This document shows positions 31,610 through 40,162 of a stretch of 64,000 nt of DNA, one piece after another. Below the pieces are notes generated by a model that saw only the letters and a program-made list of their open reading frames with translations, was not told where the DNA came from and ran no database searches. This stretch comes from Psychromonas aquimarina ATCC BAA-1526 (GTDB lineage: Bacteria > Pseudomonadota > Gammaproteobacteria > Enterobacterales > Psychromonadaceae). The DNA lies in contig NZ_AUAM01000017.1 in the NCBI RefSeq assembly GCF_000428725.1, positions 48,072 to 112,071 on the forward strand. Reading direction: 5' to 3'. Position numbers and translations under genes: made by a program. How positions within the stretch are numbered: position 1 is the stretch's first letter; each line of letters begins with the position of its first letter.

Positions 31610-31737
31610 CTGCCTATTAATTAGCGGGCAGCCTGAATATATCAGTTATCCCATGGCGTACCTGCGTGATGGGGATGTGTTAACCTGCTGCTGCACCGCT
31701 AAAGACGATATCAAACTAGCCACCTACCGCTGAATTA
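31610..31737 (+). repeat. Second, diverged copy of the yfaE 3' end
   Basis: This 128-base segment aligns without gaps to 31461-31588 (offset 149) with only seven differences. Read in the yfaE frame it encodes the same 42 residues and the same stop. All seven differences are synonymous (TTA/CTA, ATA/ATT, AGC/AGT, TAC/TAT, CCT/CCC, CTC/CTA, ACT/ACC). It has no start codon or N-terminal part, so it is a gene remnant. The pattern suggests that the copy diverged while it was part of a working gene. Confidence 0.93.
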
Positions 31738-31826
31738 CCTGCACAACCCCAGGATAACGATCGGCCGGTCTATATCGCCCTCCCATAGACCAGCAGCTAT
31801 CTAAACCGACTTGAGTTATAGACAGT

Positions 31827-32831
31827 TTAACGCCGGTAGAAGGCTGTTTTTTCAATACTCTGCAGAGAAGAAACCTCTTCACCCTGCATACGTTTAACCA
31901 GAAACTTACTTAATTTTCTACCTATGCTGTGCAGATCTATTCGAAATCCGGAAATAGGATGTGCAAAAAAACTTGGTAAATCACAGGTTTCTACGGCAAC
32001 AATATCAATATCTTTACCTACTTCACAACCAGCATCCTGAACACCAGCAGCTATACCACAGGCACTAATTTCAGAACTGCAGATAATGCCGTCAGGTATA
32101 CTGCTGCTTTGCATAAGCTTAAACGCAAACTCGCGATAATCAGTCACATCAGTGTCAAAAATAATATCCAGCTCTTTTGTAAAACAGCCGCCGAACTCCA
32201 TCGATGCACGTTTAACACCATAAAATTTATGCCAGGAAAAGGTGTATTCCTGTGCAGAGCTCAGTAATTTAATATTAGATCTATCCCGCTGATACAGGTA
32301 ACTTGCAGCACGATAGCCAAGGTCATAATTGTCGGTATCAACATAAGCATGCTCAATACTCATCTCCGTCTGCCCGAAAGTAACAAAAGGCACATTCTGT
32401 TCAGTCAGATAACTAACACGCTCATCTTTCGCCTGCATAAGATTACAGATAATTCCACCGGCCAGATTATTTTCAACAGCATATTTCACCGAATGTAGAG
32501 GGTCAACTCCCGGCTCCAGAGGCAGCACGGTTAAATTAAACGGTGTCCCTTCAATACCCGCGGTCAAACCTTCTATTAAGGCAAGAGTGCCGATATCCCC
32601 CATAAAATCTCCCGGCTTGGTAACGGGCAAAATAGCGCAAATATTATAATTAATACCCGTTCGTAGCCCTAAACCGGAAAGGTTCGGGCTGTAACCTAAT
32701 TTATCCGCAGCGGCTTTTACTTTATCTTTTGTCGGCTGCTTTACATCCTGTCCGTCTTTAAGAGCGCGTGATACCGTGGTAACAGATAAGCCTGTATATT
32801 CAGCGATAGTTTTAAGCGTGGTTTTAGCCAT
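31827..32831 (-). CDS. LacI-family transcriptional regulator A
   Basis: 334 residues: N-terminal HTH (TLKTIAEYTGLSVTTVSRALKD), hinge region LSGLGLRTG, then a sugar-binding periplasmic-protein-like domain ending FYRR. It is a close paralogue of the regulator at 53315, with identical length, the same VKQPTKD segment after the HTH, and shared MSIEHAY/MSIEHPY and PDGIICSSEIS blocks. The frame starts at a TTG (32843), but ATG at 32831 has GAGA upstream and aligns with the paralogue. It is divergent from the hydrolase-porin operon, with three GTAACGTTAC-like operators in between. The effector is unknown; an oligosaccharide or its phosphate is likely. Confidence 0.92.
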   Translation of the reverse strand: MAKTTLKTIAEYTGLSVTTVSRALKDGQDVKQPTKDKVKAAADKLGYSPNLSGLGLRTGINYNICAILPVTKPGDFMGDIGTLALIEGLTAGIEGTPFNLTVLPLEPGVDPLHSVKYAVENNLAGGIICNLMQAKDERVSYLTEQNVPFVTFGQTEMSIEHAYVDTDNYDLGYRAASYLYQRDRSNIKLLSSAQEYTFSWHKFYGVKRASMEFGGCFTKELDIIFDTDVTDYREFAFKLMQSSSIPDGIICSSEISACGIAAGVQDAGCEVGKDIDIVAVETCDLPSFFAHPISGFRIDLHSIGRKLSKFLVKRMQGEEVSSLQSIEKTAFYRR

Positions 32832-32868
32832 AGTAGTTCTCAATATTCAAATTATTAACAATAATTTT

Positions 32869-32878
32869 GTAACGTTAA
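32869..32878. promoter_or_regulatory. Class 1 operator (GTAACGTTAA), regulator A promoter
   Basis: Nine of ten bases of the recurrent palindrome GTAACGTTAC. It lies 38 bases before the regulator A start, a position fit for autorepression. Confidence 0.6.
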
Positions 32879-33194
32879 GAAAATTGTCATATTAAATATT
32901 TCTCCTCACGTTAAACACCCGGCCCTTCAAACAATTAGCCCCGATGCTGAGACTATACCTAATAGTAGTCATTAAGGCAGTGTTTTTATCAAAAAAAATG
33001 ACAAATAACTTACAAGGAATTCACGCAGGCATAGTAAAGGTGCACTTAGAAAACCTATGAGCATAAACAAAACAAGCGCACTTAAAGCAGTGTGAATCAT
33101 GAATCTTCACTAATAATCAGCACTATTTTCTAGCCATCTCCCTGAAGTACTTTATATTCAGCCGGCTAAAAAACACAATAAAACAACACAAGCC

Positions 33195-33204
33195 GTAACG
33201 TTAC
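33195..33204. promoter_or_regulatory. Class 1 operator, perfect GTAACGTTAC
   Basis: Perfect 10-bp palindrome in the divergent region between regulator A and the secreted hydrolase gene. Confidence 0.7.
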
Positions 33205-33319
33205 AACAAAGTTCATTTTAAAAATAATTTTAGAAGCACATCACAAAGGCAAGTTAAGCAAGCCCAATCTTGATTGCAAGAAACTATAGTTGCTGATAAA
33301 TTCGCCTTAACTTAAATGA

Positions 33320-33339
33320 AAATCGTAACGTTTCGATTT
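33320..33339. promoter_or_regulatory. Class 1 operator, extended 20-bp form
   Basis: AAATCGTAACGTTTCGATTT: 20 bases with matching AAATCG/CGATTT arms. The identical 20-mer occurs upstream of the ROK kinase at 48226-48245. It lies 150 bases before the hydrolase start. A small hairpin (CAGTCAT/ATGACTG, 33396-33413) is found downstream in the presumed leader. Confidence 0.75.
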
Positions 33340-33489
33340 CACCAGTGTTTGAGTATTTAGCTCAAAAGCCGGCACTTTTAAACGTTCAGGATTACCAGTC
33401 ATCGCTATGACTGCGCGTATTTATCTCTTTATGCGGACCTTTGAGTTAAATAATTTTCAAATTTAAAGTGGATTTTTTTGGAGTACATC

Positions 33490-35232
33490 ATGATTAAAAA
33501 AATAGTTCCGTTTCTACTCGCCGCCGGGGTATCAAGCCCAGCACTCGCGAGTGAAATAGTGGTTGCAGCCCAACAACAGGAACAGGGAAATGTTGCCCTG
33601 TACAATAAATACAGCCATAGCTTTACTACCAGTGGTCACAAATTCGATAACCCGTTTGATTCAAAAGAAATTAAAGTTGACGCTCTGATCACAACACCGA
33701 GCGGAAAAAAGATCACCATGCCGATGTTCTATAAAGGCTCGGAAAACGGGAAAACATTCTGGGGTTTCAATTTTGCACCGCAGGAAAAAGGCCAGTATCG
33801 ATACCAGGTTGCCGCCAGCCACGAAGAGCAGAACTTATTGACTAAATCATTCGAATTTGTCTCTTTAAACTCACAAGATAAAGGTTTTCTAAGCAAGGAT
33901 GAAAACCAGGGGAGCTGGGTATTTGACAACGGCGAACGTTTTCGCGGCGTCGGCATGAATATCGGCTGGGAAGCGCGTTTAAGCATTGGTGACAATCCGG
34001 AATATACCTATGAGTACTGGATGCGTCAGATGAAAAAGAACAAAATAAACCTGGTCCGCACCTGGGTTAACGCACCGTGGAACATTCCTCTGGAATGGAA
34101 CAAACCTGTCTACGGCCGCTACTCAGACTATAACGGCAAGGGTCTGCATCCTGAAGCGATTGAGCGTTTTGACTACCTTATTGATAATGCGGAAAAGAAT
34201 GATGTAAACCTGATTTTAGTAATGGATTACCATGGTTCTTTATGGGCCAAAGATTTTGATAACTGGGGTAATGATTTTTGGAAATCTAACCCGTACAACG
34301 TAAAAAACGGCGGTCCGGCAGCCACACCTGAAGAATTTTTTACTCACCCTGATGCTATCTCCCGCTATCAGGATCGTCTGCGCTACATTGTTGCACGCTG
34401 GGGTTACAGCACCAATATAGCCGCCATTGAATTCTGGAATGAAGTTGATAATGCCGTCTACAAAGAAGATCAGAATATTTCCGATCAGGCGGTTACCAGC
34501 TGGCATAAAACCATGTCTGAGTATCTGGATAAAACGGATCCGTACAATCACATTCAGACCACCAGTGTCAGCCATAAAGAGATTGAAGGGTTATTCGCCA
34601 GTGAAGGTTTAGATCTTATTCAAACGCACTTATACGGTATGTCCGCTGTTGCCACTGAAAAAAAGATTAAGGAACTTTCGCAACGTTACGACAAAAGTTA
34701 TGCCGTAGGCGAAGCAGCACTTGGCTGGGAAGGTGTACAGGATCGAATTGATGAATACGCAGTACATCTGCATGAAAGTATGTGGATCAGCATGTTCAGC
34801 AAAACACCGTTTTTACCTATGACCTGGTGGTGGGAAGACTATGACGCGGCAGGCAAAAACTTCCATCTGCAGTATGCGGCTGAATTTATCGACAGATTAA
34901 CCGCCGGTGATGAACTATTTGCTAACAGTGAATCAGTAAAAGTTAAGTACAACCTGATGAACCGGGCTCTAAAGAATAAAGATACTCATTATATCTGGGT
35001 TAACAATACCAAAAGAGCTGATTTGAAAAACGTTACCGTTACTCTTTCCGGCGGACAGAGCGGTGAACTAAACGGGACCTATGAAGTTGAACTTTACAAT
35101 ACCTGGACAGGTAAAACGACCGAATTAAACAAGGTTACAGCAAACGAAAATCAGATAACCATACAGCTGGCCAAGCTTGCCAGCAAAAAAGATGTTGTCT
35201 TGATTTTAAACCCAACCATTTTATCTAACTAA
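33490..35232 (+). CDS. Secreted clan GH-A glycoside hydrolase with N-terminal DUF5060-like domain
   Basis: 580 residues with a signal peptide (MIKKIVPFLLAAGVSSPALAS) and no lipobox. An N-terminal beta domain (about 30-125, NVALYNKYSHSFTTSG, FDSKEIKVDALITTPSGK) resembles DUF5060, followed by a TIM barrel starting WVFDNGERFRGVGMNIGWEAR. The acid/base is Glu318 in EFWNEVDN and the probable nucleophile is Glu408 in AVGEAALG. A C-terminal beta domain closes the protein. The frame starts at TTG 33478, but ATG 33490 has GGAG upstream. It heads a likely operon with the porin, MalM-like protein and CE2 esterase. Substrate is inferred as a beta-mannan-type polymer; I cannot assign a CAZy family, and a laminarin- or agar-type glucanase is possible. 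Confidence 0.8.
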   Translation: MIKKIVPFLLAAGVSSPALASEIVVAAQQQEQGNVALYNKYSHSFTTSGHKFDNPFDSKEIKVDALITTPSGKKITMPMFYKGSENGKTFWGFNFAPQEKGQYRYQVAASHEEQNLLTKSFEFVSLNSQDKGFLSKDENQGSWVFDNGERFRGVGMNIGWEARLSIGDNPEYTYEYWMRQMKKNKINLVRTWVNAPWNIPLEWNKPVYGRYSDYNGKGLHPEAIERFDYLIDNAEKNDVNLILVMDYHGSLWAKDFDNWGNDFWKSNPYNVKNGGPAATPEEFFTHPDAISRYQDRLRYIVARWGYSTNIAAIEFWNEVDNAVYKEDQNISDQAVTSWHKTMSEYLDKTDPYNHIQTTSVSHKEIEGLFASEGLDLIQTHLYGMSAVATEKKIKELSQRYDKSYAVGEAALGWEGVQDRIDEYAVHLHESMWISMFSKTPFLPMTWWWEDYDAAGKNFHLQYAAEFIDRLTAGDELFANSESVKVKYNLMNRALKNKDTHYIWVNNTKRADLKNVTVTLSGGQSGELNGTYEVELYNTWTGKTTELNKVTANENQITIQLAKLASKKDVVLILNPTILSN

Positions 35233-35251
35233 TCTTAAAGAGGCTTTAAGG

Positions 35252-36538
35252 ATGAAGAAACACATATTATCTTGTTGCGTGATTGCAGGCGCAATGTTAT
35301 CAGCTCCGACAATGGCTTTAGAATCTCCAGAATTTATTGGTTATGCTAAATGGGGAAAAATGTATACCAACAGTGATGAACGTAATAACGGCTCAGGTGA
35401 AGTAAGCGGTGTAATTGCCACTACAGGAGGTTTTGGTAATTTTCGTTTAGGTAATGAAGCAAACTGGTGGGAAGCAGGATTAACCGGTGATGTAGCTAAG
35501 ATCAGTAACAGTGTTTTTGATGTAACCTGGATGATAGGTAACGGCGGAGGAGACTGGAGCTCAATCCGTACCCAGCAGATGTATGTCGGGGCAACCGATG
35601 TAATCCCGGGCCAGCCGCAGGCAGAAGTCTGGGCCGGACGCCGTTATTACCGCCAGCATGAAGCATTCCTGATCGATGTTAAGGTTTGGGATACTTCCGA
35701 TACCGGTATCGGGATTGAAAATATTGACCTTGGATTTGCTAATGCACACTTTGCCTGGTTTGCACCGGATGCAAAATTCGGTCAGCCGACAGAAGAGCCG
35801 GATCAGTACCAGGCCGGTGCTATACACAGTTTCGATTTCCGTATTTCGGATATTAATCTGGGCCGAGGTGCAGATCTGACACTTGGTATTAACTATGCCA
35901 CCCTGCAGAATCGCGATCTATCGCCTGCTGAATATAACATCAGCAATGACGGCTATATGTTAACTGCGGCATACAATCAAATATGGTCACGCGGTACTAA
36001 CCGTATGACTTTACAGTATGGTGTAGACGGTTTAGCCGGCGGCCTGATGGACGGTGTAGGCACTACAAATAAATATTTCCTTGGTCTGGAGCATGAAGGC
36101 AGCAGCCTGCGTTTTGTGGACAACGGTGAAGTGCGTTTGAGCAACTCGATTGACATGATGTACGTACTTGCTTATCAGAAGATTGATCTTGATAACGGCA
36201 ATGGTACAGAGTGGGCTAGTATCGGTATCCAGCCGCAGTATGCCTGGAACAGCTTCCATACTACTGCATTTCAGATTGGCTACGATATGGCTAAAGACCA
36301 GACGAACATAGGTAAAAATGAAACATTCAAAGCGACCATTTCTCAACAGATCCAGGCGGGTCCTGGAGTGTGGTCACGCCCGGCAATACGTATTTATGCA
36401 AGTTACGTAGAGCAGGCGGAAGAGTGGAAACCAGCCAGTTCAGAATGGTTTGACCGTATTCCCGGTGCAGCTGCATCTAGTTCACATATAGATACTTCTG
36501 AATATGTCTTTGGTTTTAACTTCGAAGCATGGTGGTAA
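35252..36538 (+). CDS. LamB/BglH-family sugar-specific outer-membrane porin
   Basis: 428-residue beta-barrel precursor with signal peptide (MKKHILSCCVIAGAMLSAPTMA) and a C-terminal aromatic residue (FNFEAWW) typical of Bam substrates. WAGRRYYRQHEAFLIDVKVWDTSDTGIGIENIDLG matches the maltoporin-family block. In this context it should admit oligosaccharides released outside the cell. The ribosome site TAAGG lies within a 7-bp stem (CTTAAAG/CTTTAAG, 35234-35250), which might modulate translation relative to the hydrolase gene 19 bases upstream. Confidence 0.88.
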   Translation: MKKHILSCCVIAGAMLSAPTMALESPEFIGYAKWGKMYTNSDERNNGSGEVSGVIATTGGFGNFRLGNEANWWEAGLTGDVAKISNSVFDVTWMIGNGGGDWSSIRTQQMYVGATDVIPGQPQAEVWAGRRYYRQHEAFLIDVKVWDTSDTGIGIENIDLGFANAHFAWFAPDAKFGQPTEEPDQYQAGAIHSFDFRISDINLGRGADLTLGINYATLQNRDLSPAEYNISNDGYMLTAAYNQIWSRGTNRMTLQYGVDGLAGGLMDGVGTTNKYFLGLEHEGSSLRFVDNGEVRLSNSIDMMYVLAYQKIDLDNGNGTEWASIGIQPQYAWNSFHTTAFQIGYDMAKDQTNIGKNETFKATISQQIQAGPGVWSRPAIRIYASYVEQAEEWKPASSEWFDRIPGAAASSSHIDTSEYVFGFNFEAWW

Positions 36539-36575
36539 GCAGGTATAAATAACCACGCCCCAGCAGCCCTTCTAC

Positions 36576-36605
36576 GCCCCCAAACAGCATATGCTGTTTG
36601 GGGGC
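36576..36605. repeat. Perfect 30-bp palindrome between porin and malM-like genes
   Basis: Perfect inverted repeat with arms GCCCCCAAACAGCAT/ATGCTGTTTGGGGGC and no following T-run. It resembles the position of REP elements between lamB and malM in E. coli, where hairpins stabilise the upstream porin message. A similar role here is inference. Confidence 0.85.
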
Positions 36606-36631
36606 TGAATCATTAAACAGGCAATAAGACT

Positions 36632-37549
36632 ATGAAAAAAATATTATCCGTCGCTTTATTAATCCTATTTCAGTCCGGCTGCAGTACTCGTTTTTACAGC
36701 AGCGCCGATATGAATTCCTTACCCGCCACTAGCGAAGCAAGTTTTGCAGCTGCTTCAACAGACAGCAGCTGCTGCGATTCTCTGCAGAGCATCCCTTTAA
36801 CACCTCTGCCGCTTGATACTCAGACATTCAGTACTTTTGACAACGGCAGCCCAAAATTAAAATTTGCAGAAAATAAGCGTTTTATCAGCGCTTATCAGCT
36901 CCCTCAAAACGCTGATATATCGCAGTTAGATGTTGAGGCGATTGTTATTAACAAGACCGTTTTTGCCCCTTTGGTTCTATTTTACGATGCGCAGTGGAAT
37001 AAACTAAGCCAGATTAACAGCGAAACCTTCAGCTATTCTCCGGCTAGATTCACCGATCCGGATCGTTTTAAAAACTCCATATCACTAACATCGGCGGATA
37101 CAGCTCAGGCTCGTTACCTGATAATCACTTCTGACCCGCAAGCTTATAATGAAAAAATTCAACTGGCCCACCCTGAAGAACTTTATGCCAAAAATCGCGG
37201 CATTATTGCACTTAAGCGCCAGAAAACTTATGCGGCCTTAGTGCCGACTGGCGTAGTACGCTTAACCCTGAAATCTAAGAGCATTATCACTGAGATGCTT
37301 TCCGGCGGCAGCTCCCAGCCTGCCGGCTCACTCAGCAGCTACAAAAAAGTCACAGGCGTTGTCAGCAGCACAGCAGCTGAAAGCGATCTGCGCCATAAAG
37401 CCATAAAAACGGCTGTTGACAAAAAAGATTTCAGCACGGCTATGCGTTTGGTTAAGGAAGCCGAACAAGCGGGTGATAAAGAAGCAGGCCAGCTGTTTAT
37501 CGAAGCACTGCAGCAGATTCAGCAAAGCGCCCCGGATATAACCGAATAA
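36632..37549 (+). CDS. MalM-family periplasmic lipoprotein
   Basis: 305 residues with lipobox QSGC near residue 17. The body aligns with E. coli MalM: a beta-domain with VFAPLVLFYDAQWNKLSQIN, a GVVRLTLKSKS block, and a C-terminal helical segment DKKDFSTAMRLVKEAEQAGDKEAGQLF that matches the MalM pattern KGDVDKALKLLDEAERLG. MalM itself is a periplasmic protein of the maltose regulon with unclear function and lies next to lamB. The same porin-MalM pairing here, far from any maltose gene, suggests a general partner for LamB-type porins. Confidence 0.82.
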   Translation: MKKILSVALLILFQSGCSTRFYSSADMNSLPATSEASFAAASTDSSCCDSLQSIPLTPLPLDTQTFSTFDNGSPKLKFAENKRFISAYQLPQNADISQLDVEAIVINKTVFAPLVLFYDAQWNKLSQINSETFSYSPARFTDPDRFKNSISLTSADTAQARYLIITSDPQAYNEKIQLAHPEELYAKNRGIIALKRQKTYAALVPTGVVRLTLKSKSIITEMLSGGSSQPAGSLSSYKKVTGVVSSTAAESDLRHKAIKTAVDKKDFSTAMRLVKEAEQAGDKEAGQLFIEALQQIQQSAPDITE

Positions 37550-37568
37550 CCCGCTAATTCCTGCATAA

Positions 37569-37609
37569 CCAGTCTACCTCAAGAGGCAGAACTGCTCGAG
37601 GTAGACTGG
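37569..37609. repeat. Inverted repeat between malM-like and CE2 genes
   Basis: Arms CCAGTCTACCTC/GAGGTAGACTGG with a 17-base loop and no T-tract. Probably an mRNA-stability or processing hairpin. Confidence 0.7.
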
Positions 37610-37636
37610 GTATAACCGTTAATAAAAGGATTTATT

Positions 37637-38734
37637 ATGCACCACACAACAAAACTATTTTTAATCCTGTTTCTGGCAGTACTGAATGTATCCTGCTCTT
37701 CAGGAATCAGACAGGCGAATATTTCAGCAGCAGATCAACACATTCAGTATAGCGGTAGAATTGATTTCAGCACTAAGGAAGCCCCCTATATTACCTGGCC
37801 TGGTACTATGATCCAGGCGAACTTTACCGGGACTTCACTAGCCGTTATTCTGGACGATACACTGGGTAATAACTACTTTAATGTTTTTCTGGACAATGAC
37901 TGGCAAAACCCGATTGTGATTGACTGTAAAAGCGGGCGTAATGAATACCTGCTGGCAGAAAACCTTAGCCCGGGCAGTCACTCGCTTACCATCAGCAAAC
38001 GCACAGAAGGACATGAAGGCGGTACTTATTTTCACGGATTAATCCTTGATAAAGATGCCCGCCTTAACACGCCCCCCCCCCGCCCTTTGCGCCGTATTGA
38101 ATTTTATGGAGATTCAGTAACCAGCGGTTTAGGCAACGAAGCTGCAATGAGCGCCGGCGATAAAAACATGGCGGAAAAAAATAATTACTTAAGTTACGCG
38201 GCAATAACAGCAAGAGCCCTGAATGCTGAACATGTCAGTATCTCTTCCAGCGGCATAGGTTTAATGGTCAGCTGGTTTAACTGGACAATGACAGATTATT
38301 ACGATCAGTTAGACGGCAGCGGGGTTAACGGGAAAAAATGGGATTTCAGTCAATGGACTCCCGATGTTGTCGTTATCAACCTGATGCAGAATGACAGCTG
38401 GCTGGTTGACAGTGAGTTCAGCCCTCCTCCGACAAAAATGCAGCGTATCAAGGCTTATTATAATTTTATTTATACACTGCGAAGCAAATATCCTGATGCA
38501 CATATCATTGCCGCGTTAGGCGGTATGGATGCAGTCAAACCAGGCAGTCCATGGCCAGAATATATCCGCAAAGCAGTGGCTCAATATCGTAAGGATTTCA
38601 ATGATAACAAAGTCGACAGTTTCTTTTTTGACTATAACGGCTTTAATAAGCACCCAAGGGTAAAGCACCATCAGGCTATGGCCGATAAGCTGACGGCCTT
38701 TATCAGTGAAAAAATGAACTGGCACCTGAACTAA
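37637..38734 (+). CDS. CE2-type carbohydrate esterase (polysaccharide deacetylase), lipoprotein
   Basis: 365 residues. Lipobox VSC near residue 20; N-terminal jelly-roll domain (about 35-145: YSGRIDFSTKEAPYITWPGTMIQANFTGTSLAVIL, NEYLLAENLSPGSHSLTISKRTEG); SGNH hydrolase domain with catalytic Ser160 in YGDSVTSG, the oxyanion-type NLMQNDSW, and His339 in NKHPRVKHH. This two-domain layout is that of CE2 esterases such as Cellvibrio CE2A, which remove O-acetyl groups from glucomannan and other polysaccharides. A run of ten C at 38072-38081 encodes the interdomain PPPP linker and could slip. It fits a pathway for acetylated mannan. Confidence 0.85.
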   Translation: MHHTTKLFLILFLAVLNVSCSSGIRQANISAADQHIQYSGRIDFSTKEAPYITWPGTMIQANFTGTSLAVILDDTLGNNYFNVFLDNDWQNPIVIDCKSGRNEYLLAENLSPGSHSLTISKRTEGHEGGTYFHGLILDKDARLNTPPPRPLRRIEFYGDSVTSGLGNEAAMSAGDKNMAEKNNYLSYAAITARALNAEHVSISSSGIGLMVSWFNWTMTDYYDQLDGSGVNGKKWDFSQWTPDVVVINLMQNDSWLVDSEFSPPPTKMQRIKAYYNFIYTLRSKYPDAHIIAALGGMDAVKPGSPWPEYIRKAVAQYRKDFNDNKVDSFFFDYNGFNKHPRVKHHQAMADKLTAFISEKMNWHLN

Positions 38735-39321
38735 AACTTACATCTGCTCGATAAACGGCTTTCGAGTCTGCCGTAAAGCAGCTCAAAGCCGCTTTACGGC
38801 GCAATATCCCGCTCTTCAACAGCCCGGCAGTTAGCAGCCTTTTAACGACTAAAATACTCTAATATATAAATCTATTACTCAGCCTGCTGTTCATAACAAC
38901 ACAGATCCAGCTCTTTCCTCAGCCTATATTTTTCCGGCTCATTTCTCTATATAAAAACGATTCAAAGTGCACAACGAATTCAATAAACAGGCAGGCGGTG
39001 AAGGCCGTAAGCGCAGGGACAGTTCAGCAGCCTGTAAGCTGCTGGTTGAAACAGCAGAAATACCTGAATATCTACTGCATTCACGGGGAAGCTGCTTTTA
39101 GAAAAGATATTCACAGTACCGTGCAGCCCGGGAAGAAGATGATTACAGAAATGCACTGAAGAGAGAAACTATAACCTAAGTGCCTGTTAATTCCGTTACA
39201 GCCGGTCAGGCTGTAACGGAATTAAAAAGTGCGCTTTCTACAGGTTATAAAAAAACTGCCGGAGCATATAAGTGTGCTCCGGCAGCTGCTGAAAATGTAC
39301 TAACAACATCAGCTAAAGAGA
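38735..39321. other. Intergenic region with hairpins, no supported gene
   Basis: 587 bp between convergent genes. Three inverted repeats: GCCGTAAAGC/GCTTTACGGC (38770-38800), a long perfect 15-bp stem at 39189-39223 (AATTCCGTTACAGCC/GGCTGTAACGGAATT, loop GGTCA), and a terminator at 39256-39285. The middle (38960-39180) has a short GTG-started frame of 44 codons that I do not support. It may be decayed sequence. Confidence 0.6.
39256..39285 (-). terminator. Terminator of the binding-module lipoprotein gene
   Basis: 11-bp stem CTGCCGGAGCA/TGCTCCGGCAG followed on the minus strand by TTTTTTATAA. Confidence 0.88.
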
Positions 39322-39915
39322 TTAAAGGCTGCTTACAGTGAGATTACCCAGCTGTGGTGCCCAGCCGTTGGTATCATTGAGAGAAATAGGGAAAGTAATA
39401 CGCAGATATTTGTTACCGGCTTCTTCGGTAGTACCGGTATAAGTGACCTGCTGCCAGTGATCGTAAATATTTTCATCTTCATCAATAGCCAGATCCAGCG
39501 GCATATAGTTTTCTCCATCACTTGAAACTTCGATAGAAAAATCTTCAACTCCCAGCTCCATTTCATTACGCCAGAAGAAACTGTCCACTATCACAGTTTT
39601 GATATCATTGTCAAAAAGGTAGGTGATTGTTTCTGCATCGTTGTATTTTCTTAATACGCGATCAGTATCACCGCCGAAACGATCATAATCATCGCCTTGT
39701 TCAAACTGCAGATTACCTGAATTCTCCATCGCCAGATCCAGGTTTGCCATGGTATCGACAAAAATCCCTTCATTAAAAGCGGCAGGTCCCGCAGGACCAG
39801 AAGATGTTGCGCACGCAGTTGTCATACCGACAAACATCATAACTGATGCTGCCCTGGCTAATTTTTTTAAGCCTAATGATTTATTTATGTTACTAACAGT
39901 AAAAATAGGATGCAT
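39322..39915 (-). CDS. Free-standing lipoprotein with a carbohydrate-binding-like module
   Basis: 197 residues. Leader ends in the lipobox TTAC (Cys near residue 35). After a short GP-rich linker comes one beta-rich module of about 140 residues. It aligns with both terminal modules of the 870-residue hydrolase next door: D-x-x-R-x-x-R near its start, then DIKTVIVDSFF, FSIEVSSDGENY, KYLRITFP and the terminal WAPQLGNL. It has no catalytic domain. I infer that it is a surface glycan-binding protein that captures polymer for the hydrolases. ATG has GAGG upstream. An ACAACGTTAC operator lies 96 bases before it. Confidence 0.72.
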   Translation of the reverse strand: MHPIFTVSNINKSLGLKKLARAASVMMFVGMTTACATSSGPAGPAAFNEGIFVDTMANLDLAMENSGNLQFEQGDDYDRFGGDTDRVLRKYNDAETITYLFDNDIKTVIVDSFFWRNEMELGVEDFSIEVSSDGENYMPLDLAIDEDENIYDHWQQVTYTGTTEEAGNKYLRITFPISLNDTNGWAPQLGNLTVSSL

Positions 39916-40010
39916 TTTATACCTCGGTTATAAGTAGATTTATAATTGAGCTCAGTTATACACTTAACCGGCAGCGCGGCAGGCTTTTAAATTCCTCAGC
40001 GGCCTGAATA

Positions 40011-40020
40011 ACAACGTTAC
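40011..40020. promoter_or_regulatory. Class 1 operator (ACAACGTTAC)
   Basis: Eight of ten bases of GTAACGTTAC, upstream of the binding-module lipoprotein gene on the minus strand. Confidence 0.5.
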
Positions 40021-40117
40021 AATTAAGTAATATTCGAAGCTTTTGTTTGTTATCTGTCTTGTGCTGCAGATTACCTCATGCTGAGGCACAAAAACGGATC
40101 TTAGATAAACAAAAAAG

Positions 40118-40135
40118 CAGCCGGAGAACCGGCTG
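40118..40135 (-). terminator. Terminator of the large hydrolase gene
   Basis: Stem CAGCCGG/CCGGCTG, loop AGAA, with A6 before and T6 after; usable in both directions. Confidence 0.85.
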
Positions 40136-40162
40136 TTTTTTAGTTAGCAGTTAAAAGGCAGC

